This document shows positions 15,262 through 25,135 of a stretch of DNA of 32,102 bases, piece after piece. The notes below the pieces were generated by a model that was given only the letters and a program-made list of their open reading frames with translations, ran no database searches and had not been told where the DNA came from. The translations under genes were made by a program, and so were the position numbers. Positions within the stretch are counted from its first letter, which is position 1. Every line of letters starts with the position of its first letter. Source of the DNA: Actinomycetota bacterium (GTDB lineage: Bacteria; Actinomycetota; Actinomycetes; Actinomycetales; Microbacteriaceae); contig JAFDWM010000021.1 in the NCBI GenBank assembly GCA_018268455.1, forward strand, positions 1-32,102, in the 5' to 3' direction.

Positions 15262-15888
15262 GTGGCCCTGGACTTCACTGCGATCGACTTCGAGACGGCG
15301 AACTCCTCCCCTGCGTCCGCGTGCTCTGTGGGCCTGGTGCGCGTACGCGACGGGATCGTCGTCGCACAGACCGGCTGGCTGATCCGCCCGCCCGCGGGGC
15401 ACGACGAGTTCCAGGAGTGGAATGTGCGGATCCACGGGATCCAGGCGCACGAGGTCACCGACGCTCCGTCGTGGACCGACCAGCTCGACCGGCTGTGCGC
15501 CTTCGCCGGGGCGGATGTCCTGGTCGCGCACAACGCCGGATTCGACCTGAACGTCATCCGTCGCGCGTGCGAGGTCACCGGCGACGCCTGCCCGCCGTAC
15601 CGCTCGCTGTGCAGTCTGGCCGTGGCGCGCAAGGTCTACGACCTCGACTCGTACAAGTTGCCCTCTGCCGCGGCTGCTGCGGGATTCGGCGGATTCGCGC
15701 ATCATGATGCGCTGGCCGACGCCCGCGCCTGCGCGGAGATCGTGATCGATGCCGGACGCCGCTCGGGCGCCCAGTCGATCGACCAGCTCTCCGATGCCGT
15801 CGGCGTAGCCATCGGCTCCCCGCTCGGCGCGGATCCCTCCTCGAAGACGCGGCGCACCCCGGCGGCGAGGGCCCGGATCGCCGCCTGA
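15262..15888 (+). CDS. DEDDh-type 3'-5' exonuclease (DnaQ-like)
   Basis: 208 residues. Exonuclease motif I is AIDFETAN (Asp9, Glu11), motif II VLVAHNAGFDLNVI, and motif III HHDALADARACAEIV with the His of the DEDDh class. It resembles DnaQ/epsilon-like stand-alone exonucleases that trim DNA or RNA 3' ends. The C-terminal tail of about 30 residues is basic and probably flexible. Start set at GTG 15262: GACAGT-ggaggc precedes it in the leaderless register, and GTG 15241 adds only seven residues. The long upstream in-frame extension is antisense to the methyltransferase. Confidence 0.9.
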   Translation: MALDFTAIDFETANSSPASACSVGLVRVRDGIVVAQTGWLIRPPAGHDEFQEWNVRIHGIQAHEVTDAPSWTDQLDRLCAFAGADVLVAHNAGFDLNVIRRACEVTGDACPPYRSLCSLAVARKVYDLDSYKLPSAAAAAGFGGFAHHDALADARACAEIVIDAGRRSGAQSIDQLSDAVGVAIGSPLGADPSSKTRRTPAARARIAA

Positions 15889-15947
15889 GTGAGCCCCTCG
15901 CCGGACCGTCGTGCGGGAATGTCCGTGGCGACGGCCATGCTGGGGGC

Positions 15948-17261
15948 ATGGATCCGATCGCCCTGCTCCTCGCCGTCCTCGCCGCCGCGGCTGGGCTCGC
16001 GCTCGGCTGGTACCTCGGCCGCTCCCGCGGCGCCGCCGACATCGCGCGTCTCGACGCCGAGCTCACGGTGGTGCGGGAAGACCGGGAACGGCAGCACGAC
16101 CTCTACCGCGACGCCGTCGAGCACGGCCGCCGCGAGCAGCACGAGGCAGCGGAGCGGGTACGGCAGGAGAATGCGGTTCTCACCGCTCTCGCACCGGTGC
16201 GCGAGAGCCTGCACCGCATGCAGCAGACCGTGACCACCCTGGAACGCGAACGGCAGACGCAGTTCGGCCAGCTCAGCGAACAACTGCGCCGCTCCGAGGA
16301 GAGCGGTGAGGCACTGCGCTCCACCACGGAGTCTCTCGCAGGCGCCCTGCGGTCCACGTCTGCACGAGGCGTGTGGGGCGAGACGCAGCTGCGACGCGTG
16401 GTGGAGGCAGCCGGTCTCACCCGGCACGTCGACTTCGACCTGCAGGCCACGATCCACTCCGACCGCGGGCACGGCCGACCGGACATGGTCATCCGTCTCG
16501 CCGGGGGCGCCGCCATCGCGGTCGACGCGAAGGCGCCGCTGGACGCGTTCCTCTCCGCCGGTGCGCTCTCCGACCAGGATCCGCAGCGACGCGCGCTGCT
16601 GCAGCAGCACGTCAAGGCCGTACGGGCCCACGTCGACGCGCTGGCCAAGAAGGCGTACTGGTCGGGGCTCGATGTCAGCCCCGAGTTCGTGATCTGCTTC
16701 CTGCCCAGCGAGTCCCTGCTGTCGGCGGCCCTCGACGAGGATCCGACGCTGCTCGACTACGCCTTCGGCAAGAGGGTCGCGCTCGCGACCCCGGTCAACC
16801 TGTGGGCGGTGCTGAAGACCGTCGCGTACACGTGGAAGCAGCAGGAGCTCTCGGCGGAGGCCGCCGTGCTGCTCGACCTCGGTACGCAGCTCTACGACCG
16901 GCTCGGTGTGCTCGCGGGGCATGCCGACGACCTGCGGCGGGCGCTCGAACGCACGGTCGACAGCTACAACCGCTTCGCTGGGTCGCTCGAGAGCCGAGTC
17001 CTCGCCACCGCGCGGCGCTTCCCCGGCGTCGATGCGACGGCGCTGGCCGCGCCGTCCGCCATCACGGGTGCGGCACGGCGCTTCACCGCCGATGAGCTCC
17101 GATCGCCCGCCGCGACCGAGGGCGAGGCTCAGGCCGCGACCCAGGGCGAGGGGATCCGCGCCGATCTCGGCGATGTCCGCCATCGCCTCGCGGATCCGCA
17201 TCCGGAAACACGAAGCGGATCCGCCGGTGCAGCCGACGGATCCGCGAGGGAGACCTGCTGA
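15948..17261 (+). CDS. rmuC: DNA recombination protein RmuC
   Basis: 437 residues. An N-terminal membrane anchor (about residues 4-24) is followed by a coiled coil (30-125) and the RmuC nuclease-like domain, with RGVWGETQLRRVVEAAGLTRHVDF, AVDAKAPLDAF, PEFVICFLPSESLLSAAL and a VNLWAVLKTVAYTWKQQ stretch typical of the family. RmuC limits DNA inversions at short repeats; the PD-(D/E)xK-type core is consistent with a nuclease. The tail after residue 380 is low-complexity. Start ATG 15948; a degenerate CATGCT box sits six bases upstream. Convergent with the small membrane protein, seven bases apart. Confidence 0.94.
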   Translation: MDPIALLLAVLAAAAGLALGWYLGRSRGAADIARLDAELTVVREDRERQHDLYRDAVEHGRREQHEAAERVRQENAVLTALAPVRESLHRMQQTVTTLERERQTQFGQLSEQLRRSEESGEALRSTTESLAGALRSTSARGVWGETQLRRVVEAAGLTRHVDFDLQATIHSDRGHGRPDMVIRLAGGAAIAVDAKAPLDAFLSAGALSDQDPQRRALLQQHVKAVRAHVDALAKKAYWSGLDVSPEFVICFLPSESLLSAALDEDPTLLDYAFGKRVALATPVNLWAVLKTVAYTWKQQELSAEAAVLLDLGTQLYDRLGVLAGHADDLRRALERTVDSYNRFAGSLESRVLATARRFPGVDATALAAPSAITGAARRFTADELRSPAATEGEAQAATQGEGIRADLGDVRHRLADPHPETRSGSAGAADGSARETC

Positions 17262-17268
17262 GAGGAGG

Positions 17269-17481
17269 TCAGGCGCTGCCGGGAACGCCGCTGAGCAGCA
17301 GCACCACTGTGGTGGAGAAGACGACGAAGGCGCCGACCATCCACCACGCGCTGATCTCGTGCCCCTCTTCGCGGCGGACGCGGAACAGCACGTCGGTGCG
17401 GCGGGCCGCGTCCATCTCGACGATCTTCACCGTGCCGGTGTCGGTGATCGTCTCCTGACGGTAGATGTTCTCCGCGACCAT
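17269..17481 (-). CDS. Small single-helix membrane protein (70 aa)
   Basis: Starts at ATG 17481 with AGGAGG ten bases upstream. A soluble N-terminal part of about 44 residues (VAENIYRQETITDTGTVKIV) is followed by one membrane helix (AWWMVGAFVVFSTTVVLLLSG, 45-65), so it likely sits with its N-terminus in the cytoplasm. No family recognised. The 17482-17704 gap upstream holds its leader and the glpX terminator, nothing else seen. Confidence 0.75.
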   Translation of the reverse strand: MVAENIYRQETITDTGTVKIVEMDAARRTDVLFRVRREEGHEISAWWMVGAFVVFSTTVVLLLSGVPGSA

Positions 17482-17640
17482 CGTCGATGACCCTCCTGTC
17501 TCACGCCCCGCGAACGAGGGACGTGACGTGCACGCCGAACGGCGCCCTTCCATTGTGCCAGCACCTGCATGAATCAGCAGGAATGCGATCAGGTCGTTAT
17601 CGACCGGGCACGATGCCATTCGGTGCATTCTCGACGGAGA

Positions 17641-17684
17641 CGTCCGCCCCGATCCGGTCGGGAGCTCGCGGATCGGGGCGGACG
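17641..17684. terminator. Perfect-stem terminator downstream of glpX
   Basis: Arms 17641-17655 and 17670-17684 pair over 15 bp without mismatch around a 14-base loop, 20 bases beyond the glpX stop. No U tract. May also insulate the divergent small membrane protein gene. Confidence 0.78.
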
Positions 17685-17704
17685 ACGTCAGGGCCGCACG
17701 CCCG

Positions 17705-18694
17705 TCACAGCCACTTGGAGACGAGGTGCTCCGAGGCGACGCGGCGCAGGGTGCCGGACGCGCTGCGCAGCACGACGCTCTCGGTGTACAGGTAGTCGCC
17801 CTCGCGGCGCACGCCGGCGACGAGCTGTCCGTCGGTCACGCCGGTCGCGACGAAGATCGTGTTGTTGCCGCTGACCAGGTCGTCGGCCTCGTAGACCTTG
17901 TCCATGTCGAGCCCGGCGTCGATGCCGCGCTGGCGCTCGTCGTCGTCGCGCGGCCACAGCCGGCCCTGGATGTGCCCGCCCAGTGCCTTGATGGCGCAGG
18001 CAGTGACGATGCCCTCGGGGCTGCCGCCGACGCCGATGCACATGTCGGTGCGGGCGCCGTGGCGCGCGGCATTGATGCCACCGGCCACGTCACCGTCGCT
18101 CATCAGACGGGTGCCGGCACCGGCATCACGGATCTCCTGGATGAGCTGCTCGTGACGCGGTCGGTTCAGCACCGACACCACGAGCTCCTCCACCGGCTTG
18201 CCGAGTGCGCCGGCCAGGCGCTTGATGTTCTCCGCGACAGGGAGGCGGATGTCGACGACACCGACGCCGGCGGGGCCCGTGACGAGCTTGTCCATGTAGA
18301 AGACGCTGGACGCGTCGAGCATCGTGCCGCGGTCCGAGACGGCGATCACCGAAAGCGCGTTCTGGCGGCCGGCGGCGGTGAGTGAGGTGCCGTCGATCGG
18401 GTCGACCGCGATGTCGCACAGCGGGCCTCCGGCACCGCTGCCGACATGCTCACCGTTGAAGAGCATCGGCGCATTGTCCTTCTCGCCCTCACCGATCACG
18501 ACGCGGCCGTCGAAATCGACCGTTCCGAGGAAGGCGCGCATGGCGTCGACAGCCGCACCGTCGGCCGCCTCCTTGGCACCGCGTCCGATGAACGGCACGG
18601 CGCGGATCGCGGCGGCCTCCGTCGCGCGGACGAGCTCGAGAGCGAGGTTGCGGTCGGGGCTGAGGGGGCTGAGATCAGCAGAGAGGCTCACCAT
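17705..18694 (-). CDS. glpX: Class II fructose-1,6-bisphosphatase
   Basis: 329 residues, full length. Metal and substrate motifs are present: VVIGEGEKDNAPMLF, AVDPIDGTSLTA (Asp98, Asp101), and SDGDVAGGINAARHG and GGSPEGIVTACAIKALGG further on. It removes the 1-phosphate of fructose 1,6-bisphosphate in gluconeogenesis, in the cytosol. Start at ATG 18694 with TACGCT (18706-18701) six bases upstream, so leaderless. It diverges from fba, the aldolase that makes its substrate, across 183 bases. Confidence 0.97.
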   Translation of the reverse strand: MVSLSADLSPLSPDRNLALELVRATEAAAIRAVPFIGRGAKEAADGAAVDAMRAFLGTVDFDGRVVIGEGEKDNAPMLFNGEHVGSGAGGPLCDIAVDPIDGTSLTAAGRQNALSVIAVSDRGTMLDASSVFYMDKLVTGPAGVGVVDIRLPVAENIKRLAGALGKPVEELVVSVLNRPRHEQLIQEIRDAGAGTRLMSDGDVAGGINAARHGARTDMCIGVGGSPEGIVTACAIKALGGHIQGRLWPRDDDERQRGIDAGLDMDKVYEADDLVSGNNTIFVATGVTDGQLVAGVRREGDYLYTESVVLRSASGTLRRVASEHLVSKWL

Positions 18695-18836
18695 GCCCCC
18701 AGCGTAGGGGCGAGATGGTTACGGATCCGCAGATTTCCGCGTCAGGAAACCGAAAGATCCAGGCTTCTTTACCCGGTGGAAGATCCGCGCTCCTGGCCCC
18801 GCTGACACGCGCTCTGAATCGCCGTTCCTGCGGCGC

Positions 18837-18842
18837 TAGAGT
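18837..18842 (+). promoter_or_regulatory. -10 box of fba
   Basis: TAGAGT predicts a start around 18849 and a leader of about 28 nt with AGGAG at 18868-18872. The glpX -10 (18706-18701) faces the other way, so the 18695-18877 gap is a divergent control region with about 130 bases between the two boxes. No clear operator seen. Confidence 0.5.
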
Positions 18843-18877
18843 GGCACCGACCCCCGTCGTCCAGCACAGGAGAAGCC

Positions 18878-19906
<1,029 letters not shown>

Positions 19907-19945
19907 CGCCCGTCACGCAGCGCACCCGACTTCTGTCGCGCAGGC

Positions 19946-19983
19946 AAGAGCCCGGCTCCCGATCGAATCGGGGCCGGGCTCTT
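19946..19983. terminator. Bidirectional terminator between fba and the DUF6264-like gene
   Basis: Arms beginning AAGAGCCCGGC and ending GCCGGGCTCTT pair over about 17 bp with one bulge around a three-base loop. It lies 39 bases after the fba stop and 18 bases beyond the stop of the convergent gene, so it can serve both. Confidence 0.85.
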
Positions 19984-20001
19984 CCGCGTCGGGGCTCAGG
20001 C

Positions 20002-20610
20002 TCAGGTCGGATTGCGCACCTGCTGGTCGATGTACGAGATCACCGCGGGATCGCTGTAGAACGGCACGACCAGGAGCACCGAGGCGAGGGCGACGAACAC
20101 GACGCCGCCGACGAGCGGCACCCACCAGGCGATCTTCCCGCGGCGCAGTCTCAGCACGGTCCAGGCCGCGGTCAGGATCCACCCGATGATCAGCACCGCT
20201 CCGGCGGCGATCCCCCACGTCTTCGCCATCGCGTCATTGGTGAACTCGCCGCTGATCCCCAGCATCTGCATCATCTGCGCCATCAGTGGCGACGGGTTCA
20301 GATACGTCGCCACCGCGGAGATCACATTCCAGAGGCCGAAGGCGAGCAGCCCCAGGGACACGAGGCGGTCGAGCGGGTGCGCCGGCACGGCGCTGGAGCG
20401 CGGCTCGTCGGACGCCGGCGCCATGTGAGCCGGGGAGGGCCCGGGAGCCGGCGCGGGCAGGGCCGCGGATGCCGGGGGCTGTACGCCGCCGGGCGCGGCC
20501 GCGGGGTTCTCCCGACCCGAGCGACGGCGCTGCTCTTCTGGCGTGGCGTACTCGCCGTACTGAGGACGGGGACGCGGGCTGTCGGCGGGCTGCGGTCGAG
20601 GATCGGACAC
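20002..20610 (-). CDS. Proline-rich membrane protein, probably DUF6264
   Basis: 202 residues. The first 80 are Pro/Ala/Arg-rich and likely disordered, with the short motif PQYGEYATPEEQRR that I associate with the actinobacterial DUF6264 family (from memory). Three membrane helices follow (about 83-103, 131-152, 161-183), with a Met-rich loop (SPLMAQMMQMLG). Function unknown. Start set at GTG 20610 because TACCAT (20622-20617) lies six bases upstream; the frame continues open to 20682 but that lies upstream of the promoter. It is 88 bases behind the lipoyl gene with its own promoter. Confidence 0.8.
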   Translation of the reverse strand: MSDPRPQPADSPRPRPQYGEYATPEEQRRRSGRENPAAAPGGVQPPASAALPAPAPGPSPAHMAPASDEPRSSAVPAHPLDRLVSLGLLAFGLWNVISAVATYLNPSPLMAQMMQMLGISGEFTNDAMAKTWGIAAGAVLIIGWILTAAWTVLRLRRGKIAWWVPLVGGVVFVALASVLLVVPFYSDPAVISYIDQQVRNPT

Positions 20611-20698
20611 CCGGCCATGGTACCGACGGGGCCTCGGAGCGACGTGGGGAGCGAGCTCTCGAGACCTCGCCGGATTCAGCACGCGAACGCGGAACAGT

Positions 20699-20929
20699 TC
20701 ACTCGATGCGGGCGATCACGCTCCCCTGCGCGACCTCGGTCTCCTCGGGGACCACGATCCGCAGGATCCCGGACCGCACGGCGTGGATCTCCTGATCGAC
20801 CTTGTCCATCGCGACCTCGGCGAGGAGGTCGTCGGGTTCGACCTGCTCGCCCTCCGACGCGAACCAGGTGACGATCACTCCGGTCGCCGCGGGATCCGAC
20901 GACATCTCCGGGAAGGTCACGTCGCTCAT
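20699..20929 (-). CDS. Stand-alone lipoyl/biotinyl carrier domain protein
   Basis: 76 residues forming one complete biotinyl/lipoyl barrel: VTFPEMSSDPAATGVIVTW, EGEQVEPDDLLAEVAMDKV with the modifiable Lys43 in the hairpin MDK, and a second half ending VAQGSVIARIE. In 2-oxoacid dehydrogenases this domain is normally the N-terminus of the E2 acyltransferase; here the peripheral-subunit-binding and catalytic domains are absent. Its ATG overlaps the E1-beta stop as ATGA, so it is translationally coupled. It likely swings acyl groups for the E1 pair beside it. Confidence 0.88.
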   Translation of the reverse strand: MSDVTFPEMSSDPAATGVIVTWFASEGEQVEPDDLLAEVAMDKVDQEIHAVRSGILRIVVPEETEVAQGSVIARIE

Positions 20930-21981
20930 GACGCCATGGCCTCGCGCACGGCGGCCTCGATTCGCGCCGGAGTGGGCAGCACCGCGTACTCGAGCACGCT
21001 CGCGTACGGGATCGGCACGTCCGGCACCGCCACCCGCGACACGTGCTTCAGCGCCGCCGGGTCCCGCTCGACGACGGAGGCGATCACCTCGCCGCTGACG
21101 CCGAACGACTGATAGTCCTCGTCGACGACGATCAGCCGGCCCGTCTTGCGCACCGAGGCGAGGATCGCGTCGCGGTCCAGCGGCACGAGGCTGCGCAGGT
21201 CGATGACCTCCACGTCGATGCCCTCTGCCGCGAGCTTCTCCGCGACGTCCAGGCTGTGGTGTACCGAGAGCGAGAGCGTGACGATCGTCACATCGGCCCC
21301 TTCACGCGCCACCCGCGCCTTGCCGATCGGAACCTCATACGCCTCCTGCGGCACGGCACCGATCGAGCGCGGGTTCTTCTTCATCCAGCCCAGGCCCATC
21401 ACCCCCTTGTGGAACAGGTAGACGACCGGGTCGTCGGAGCGGATCGCGGCGGTCATCAGCCCCTTCGCGTCGTACGGGTTCGAGGGCACGACGACCTTCA
21501 TGCCGGGCAGGTGCGCGAACGTCCCCCACAGGCTCTGCGAGTGCTGCGCCCCGTCGGAGTAGCCGCCACCGGTCGCGGTCATCAGCACCATCGGCACCTT
21601 CACGTTGCCACCGGACTCGAAGTGGATCTTCGCCATGTGGTTGTAGATCTGATCCATGCACACGCCGAAGAAGTCGACGAACATCAGCTCGACCACGGGT
21701 CGCATGCCCTCGACCGCCGCGCCGATGCCGAGTCCGATGAACGCGGTCTCGGAGATCGGCGTATCGAGCACGCGCGCGGGGCCGAACTCGTCGAGCAGAC
21801 CGGTGGTGGCGGAGAAGATGCCGCCGTAGGATCCGACATCCTCCCCCATCACGAAGACGCCGTCGTCCGCGCGCATCTGCTGGGCGATCGCCTCCGAGAT
21901 CGCCTTCGCCGTGGACAGCTTGCGCCGCCCTGGCTCCGGCTCGATGGGCAGGACAGCGGGCAGGTCGATGGTGGTGCTCAT
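20926..21981 (-). CDS. 2-oxoacid/acetoin dehydrogenase E1 component, beta subunit
   Basis: 351 residues of the transketolase-like E1-beta family: AKAISEAIAQQMRADDGVFV, GEDVGSYGGIFSATTGL, PISETAFIGLGIGAAVEGMR and a C-terminal transketolase domain with IDLRSLVPLDRDAILASVRK. With E1-alpha it forms the alpha2beta2 thiamine diphosphate enzyme that decarboxylates a 2-oxoacid or cleaves acetoin. It overlaps E1-alpha by four bases and the lipoyl protein by four, so the three are one operon. The exact substrate cannot be told from sequence alone; acetoin dehydrogenase (AcoB-like) is the closest resemblance. Confidence 0.9.
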   Translation of the reverse strand: MSTTIDLPAVLPIEPEPGRRKLSTAKAISEAIAQQMRADDGVFVMGEDVGSYGGIFSATTGLLDEFGPARVLDTPISETAFIGLGIGAAVEGMRPVVELMFVDFFGVCMDQIYNHMAKIHFESGGNVKVPMVLMTATGGGYSDGAQHSQSLWGTFAHLPGMKVVVPSNPYDAKGLMTAAIRSDDPVVYLFHKGVMGLGWMKKNPRSIGAVPQEAYEVPIGKARVAREGADVTIVTLSLSVHHSLDVAEKLAAEGIDVEVIDLRSLVPLDRDAILASVRKTGRLIVVDEDYQSFGVSGEVIASVVERDPAALKHVSRVAVPDVPIPYASVLEYAVLPTPARIEAAVREAMAS

Positions 21982-22985
21982 GAGCGTGCTCCTTCGGCGA
22001 AGACGTAGGCGAGGGCGTGGGCGGGGTCCGGCAGCGGAGAGGACTTGGCGTAGGTGATCGCGTCCTCGACGCGATCCGCGGCCGCCGCGGTGATGGCCGC
22101 CGCGTCGGCCTCGGTGAGCGCGCCGGCCGCGAGCAGCTGCGCGCGGTAGGTGGGGATCGGATCCCGTCCTGGCACGCCCTCGAGATCGCTGCGGTAACCC
22201 TGCGCATCACCCTCGAAGTGCCCCCACAGCCGCAGCGTGTGCACCTCGATGAGGCTGGGTCCCTCGCCGGCGCGAGCACGCGTGACAGCGGCGCCGACCG
22301 CCTCCCAGACGCCTTCCACCGCGTTGCCCTCGACTCGCACGCCCGGCATGCCGTAGGCGGCGGCGCGATCGGCATTGGAGGCGACCGACGTGGAGGCCGC
22401 ACGTGGCACCGAGATCCCCCAGTCGTTGTCCTCCACCACGAAGACGACGGGAAGCTTCCACAGCGCGGCGAGGTTCAGAGACTCGTGGAACGCGCCCTGA
22501 TTCGCGGCACCCTCGCCGGCGACGGCGACCGCGACACGGTCGGTGCCGGCGCGCTGGAACGCGAAGGCCTGGCCGAGCGCGGGCGGAAGACCCTCGGCGA
22601 TGATCCCGGAGCAGGAGAAGTGCGTGGCCGGGTCGAACAGGTGCATGTGCCCGCCGCGCCCGCGGCCGAGCCCTGTCTCGCGGCCGAAGATCTCCGCGGT
22701 CATCGCGCGCAGGTCGATGCCGTGCGCGATCGCGACGTGGTGCGGGCGGTGCGTCGCGGTGAGCGCGTCATCGGCGGTGAGGTGCGCGCCGATGCCGGCC
22801 GCCACCGGCTCCTGGCCCGCGGACAGATGCATCTCGCCCGGCACCAGTCCTGCGCCGATGTCGAATCCCGGCGACTTGTCTGCGTGGTACTCGCGCAGGA
22901 TCGCCTCTTCGTACGTGCGGATCAGCACCATCGTGCGGAACAGCTCGAGGCGTTCCGGATCCGTGAGCGTGGATCGATCGACCAT
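21978..22985 (-). CDS. 2-oxoacid/acetoin dehydrogenase E1 component, alpha subunit
   Basis: 335 residues. The thiamine diphosphate motif is GEGAANQGAFHESLNLA with the downstream VVEDN. GRGRGGHMHLFD and IIAEGLPPALGQAF fit AcoA/PdhA-type E1-alpha. First gene of the operon. Start ATG 22985 follows a GA-rich ribosome-binding site (GAGGAGGAG). The promoter TAGCGT (23047-23042) gives a leader of about 50 nt containing a perfect hairpin. An IclR regulator gene sits just upstream on the same strand and is the obvious candidate controller. Confidence 0.9.
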   Translation of the reverse strand: MVDRSTLTDPERLELFRTMVLIRTYEEAILREYHADKSPGFDIGAGLVPGEMHLSAGQEPVAAGIGAHLTADDALTATHRPHHVAIAHGIDLRAMTAEIFGRETGLGRGRGGHMHLFDPATHFSCSGIIAEGLPPALGQAFAFQRAGTDRVAVAVAGEGAANQGAFHESLNLAALWKLPVVFVVEDNDWGISVPRAASTSVASNADRAAAYGMPGVRVEGNAVEGVWEAVGAAVTRARAGEGPSLIEVHTLRLWGHFEGDAQGYRSDLEGVPGRDPIPTYRAQLLAAGALTEADAAAITAAAADRVEDAITYAKSSPLPDPAHALAYVFAEGARS

Positions 22986-23002
22986 GATCTCCTCCTCGGG
23001 TG

Positions 23003-23047
23003 GGAGTCTCGCCGTCGAGACTCCGGGGTGTCTTGGATCACACGCTA
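23003..23047 (-). promoter_or_regulatory. Promoter and leader hairpin of the E1 operon
   Basis: TAGCGT at 23047-23042 is the likely -10. Between it and the ribosome-binding site lies a perfect inverted repeat, GGAGTCTCG-ccgt-CGAGACTCC (23003-23024, 9-bp arms, 4-base loop). It may be an operator for the neighbouring IclR protein placed as a roadblock, or an RNA hairpin controlling access to the start. A second small palindrome, GCC-gaaa-GGC, lies above the -10 region. Confidence 0.5.
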
Positions 23048-23117
23048 GGAAAGAGATCCGCCTTTCGGCAGTACGGCTTTTTCAGATGCTGAAGCGACGA
23101 CGGACAGGAACACCGGG

Positions 23118-23885
23118 TCAGAGCGGGAACGGCCCGAAGCGGTCCGCGCCGAGCTGCAGGGAAAGTCGTCCGGCGACCGTCCCGAGGCGGCGGGCGAGAT
23201 CGTCGATCTGCACGTCGCGGCGATCGGTCGGCACCGACACCGCGAGCGATGCGGTGATGCCGGGAGCACTCACCGGAACCGCGACGCAGGTGTGCCCGAT
23301 TGCGTACTCCTCGCGGTCGAGCGTCCAGTCGCGCGGATGCTCGAGCTGGGTCAGCAGCACGCGGCGGTCGCTGATCGTGTGCGGGGTGAGCTCGCCGAGT
23401 GCGTGACGGGCGAGATAGTCGAGGCGTTGCTCGTGGGTCAGTTCGGTGAGGATCTGCTTGCCCAGAGCGGTCGCGTGCGCACTGTCCTGCAATCCGACCC
23501 ACAGCTCGACACGCGGGCTGCGTCGCGCGTCCACGATGTCGACGAGGTGCACCTCGCCGTCCGAGTACCGGGAGAGGTACGCCGTCACCCCGAGCTGACC
23601 GGTCGCCTCGTTCAGTGCAGCGCGCACCCGTGCCAGGAAGACCCCGCGCCCGTCGCGCTCTGCGCGGAAGCCAGGAAACCGATCCCCCAGCACCAGCCCG
23701 TCCGGCTCATGCTGCAGATAGCCCTCGTGCACGAGGGTGCGCACAAGGTTGTAGGTCGTGCCGAGGGTGAGCCCGGACGCCGTCGCGAGGGCTTTGGCAG
23801 ACACCGGCCGCGCGGAATTGGCGACGATGTCCACCAGGGAGAGGGCGCGCTGGACGGATCCGATCAGCGTCTGCTCGCGTTCCAT
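23118..23885 (-). CDS. IclR-family transcriptional regulator
   Basis: 255 residues. An N-terminal winged helix (LSLVDIVANSARPVSAKALA, then SGLTLGTTYNLVRTLVHEGYL) is followed by a GAF-like effector domain ending in a conserved stretch IDDLARRLGTVAGRLS. IclR proteins bind small metabolites, often organic acids, and control catabolic operons; the E1 operon downstream is the likely target. Start at ATG 23885, with TATCCT about 25 bases upstream and GAGGG as a weak ribosome-binding site. The open frame to 23996 has no support. Confidence 0.9.
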   Translation of the reverse strand: MEREQTLIGSVQRALSLVDIVANSARPVSAKALATASGLTLGTTYNLVRTLVHEGYLQHEPDGLVLGDRFPGFRAERDGRGVFLARVRAALNEATGQLGVTAYLSRYSDGEVHLVDIVDARRSPRVELWVGLQDSAHATALGKQILTELTHEQRLDYLARHALGELTPHTISDRRVLLTQLEHPRDWTLDREEYAIGHTCVAVPVSAPGITASLAVSVPTDRRDVQIDDLARRLGTVAGRLSLQLGADRFGPFPL

Positions 23886-23943
23886 GGTGCTACCCTCGTC
23901 CACCCGTTGCGGGTCAGGATACCCCGGGCGGGAAGCAGCCCGC

Positions 23944-25017
23944 TCAGCGGGGGCCGCGACCGCCGAGCGCGCGCTCGTCACGCTGACCGGTGACATCCTG
24001 GCGCAGCTCCTTCGGCAGCGAGAACATGAGGTCCTCCTCCGCGGTGCGCACCTCCTCGACGTCGCCGTAGCCGGCCTCGGCGAGCGCGGCGAGCACTTCC
24101 TGCACGAGCACCTCGGGCACCGACGCCCCGCTGGTCACGCCGACCGTCGAGACACCCTCGAGCCAGGCCTGCTGCACCTCTTCGGCGTAGTCGACGCGGT
24201 AGGCGGCCTTGGCACCGTACTCGCGCGCCACCTCGACCAGGCGCACGCTGTTGGACGAGTTCGCGGATCCGACCACGATCACCAGATCCGCGTCGGTCGC
24301 GACCTTCTTGATCGCCACCTGACGGTTCTGCGTCGCATAGCAGATGTCGTCCGAGGGCGGATCCTGCAGCTCGGGGAACCGCGTGCGCAGCCGGTTCACG
24401 GTCTCCATCGTCTCGTCGACCGACAGGGTGGTCTGCGACAGCCAGACGACCTTGCTCGGATCGCGCACCACGACCGTGTCGGCCTCGTCCGGGGAGTTCA
24501 CCACGGTGACGTGGTCGGGCGCCTCGCCGGCGGTGCCCTCCACCTCCTCGTGCCCGTCATGGCCGATGAGCAGGATCTCGAAATCGTCGCGCGCGAAGCG
24601 CACCGCCTCGCGGTGCACCTTGGTCACCAGCGGGCAGGTGGCGTCGATCGCGTGCAGGTGGCGGTCCTCGGCCGCGGAGACGACCATCGGCGAGACGCCG
24701 TGCGCGCTGAAGACGACGTGAGAGCCCTCCGGGATCTCGTCCACCTCGTCGACGAAGATCGCTCCCTGCGCCTCGAGCTCGGTGACCACGTGGATGTTGT
24801 GCACGATCTGCTTGCGCACGTACACCGGCGCGCCGTAGCGCTGCAGCGCCTTCTCCACCGCGACGACCGCACGGTCGACGCCCGCGCAGTACCCGCGCGG
24901 AGCGGCCAGCAGCACGCGCTTGCGCCCGTCGACCGGGCGGTCCTCGAGGGGCTCGCGCGCGGCCGTGGGGCGGCGGCGGGGGATCTGCGGGACGGGCAGC
25001 GCGACGGGAGAGCTCAC
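23944..25017 (-). CDS. ispH: 4-hydroxy-3-methylbut-2-enyl diphosphate reductase
   Basis: 357 residues: the usual core of about 315 plus a proline/arginine-rich N-terminal extension of about 33, common in actinobacteria. The three [4Fe-4S] ligands are in [26 protein letters not shown] and [27 protein letters not shown] and [13 protein letters not shown] complete the active site. Last step of the MEP isoprenoid pathway, giving IPP and DMAPP. Start at GTG 25017 with TAGAAT (25029-25024) six bases upstream, leaderless. Divergent from xseA. Confidence 0.97.
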   Translation of the reverse strand: MSSPVALPVPQIPRRRPTAAREPLEDRPVDGRKRVLLAAPRGYCAGVDRAVVAVEKALQRYGAPVYVRKQIVHNIHVVTELEAQGAIFVDEVDEIPEGSHVVFSAHGVSPMVVSAAEDRHLHAIDATCPLVTKVHREAVRFARDDFEILLIGHDGHEEVEGTAGEAPDHVTVVNSPDEADTVVVRDPSKVVWLSQTTLSVDETMETVNRLRTRFPELQDPPSDDICYATQNRQVAIKKVATDADLVIVVGSANSSNSVRLVEVAREYGAKAAYRVDYAEEVQQAWLEGVSTVGVTSGASVPEVLVQEVLAALAEAGYGDVEEVRTAEEDLMFSLPKELRQDVTGQRDERALGGRGPR

Positions 25018-25135
25018 CCCTGGATTCTACCGGCGCCGGCTGGGCGCGGGCCCGGCCCTGCGCTCCCGGGCACGCGCCGGCCGGCGATGTCTGCGGCCCG
25101 CGTTATCCTGAACCCGCCCCGATCGACAGGATGCG

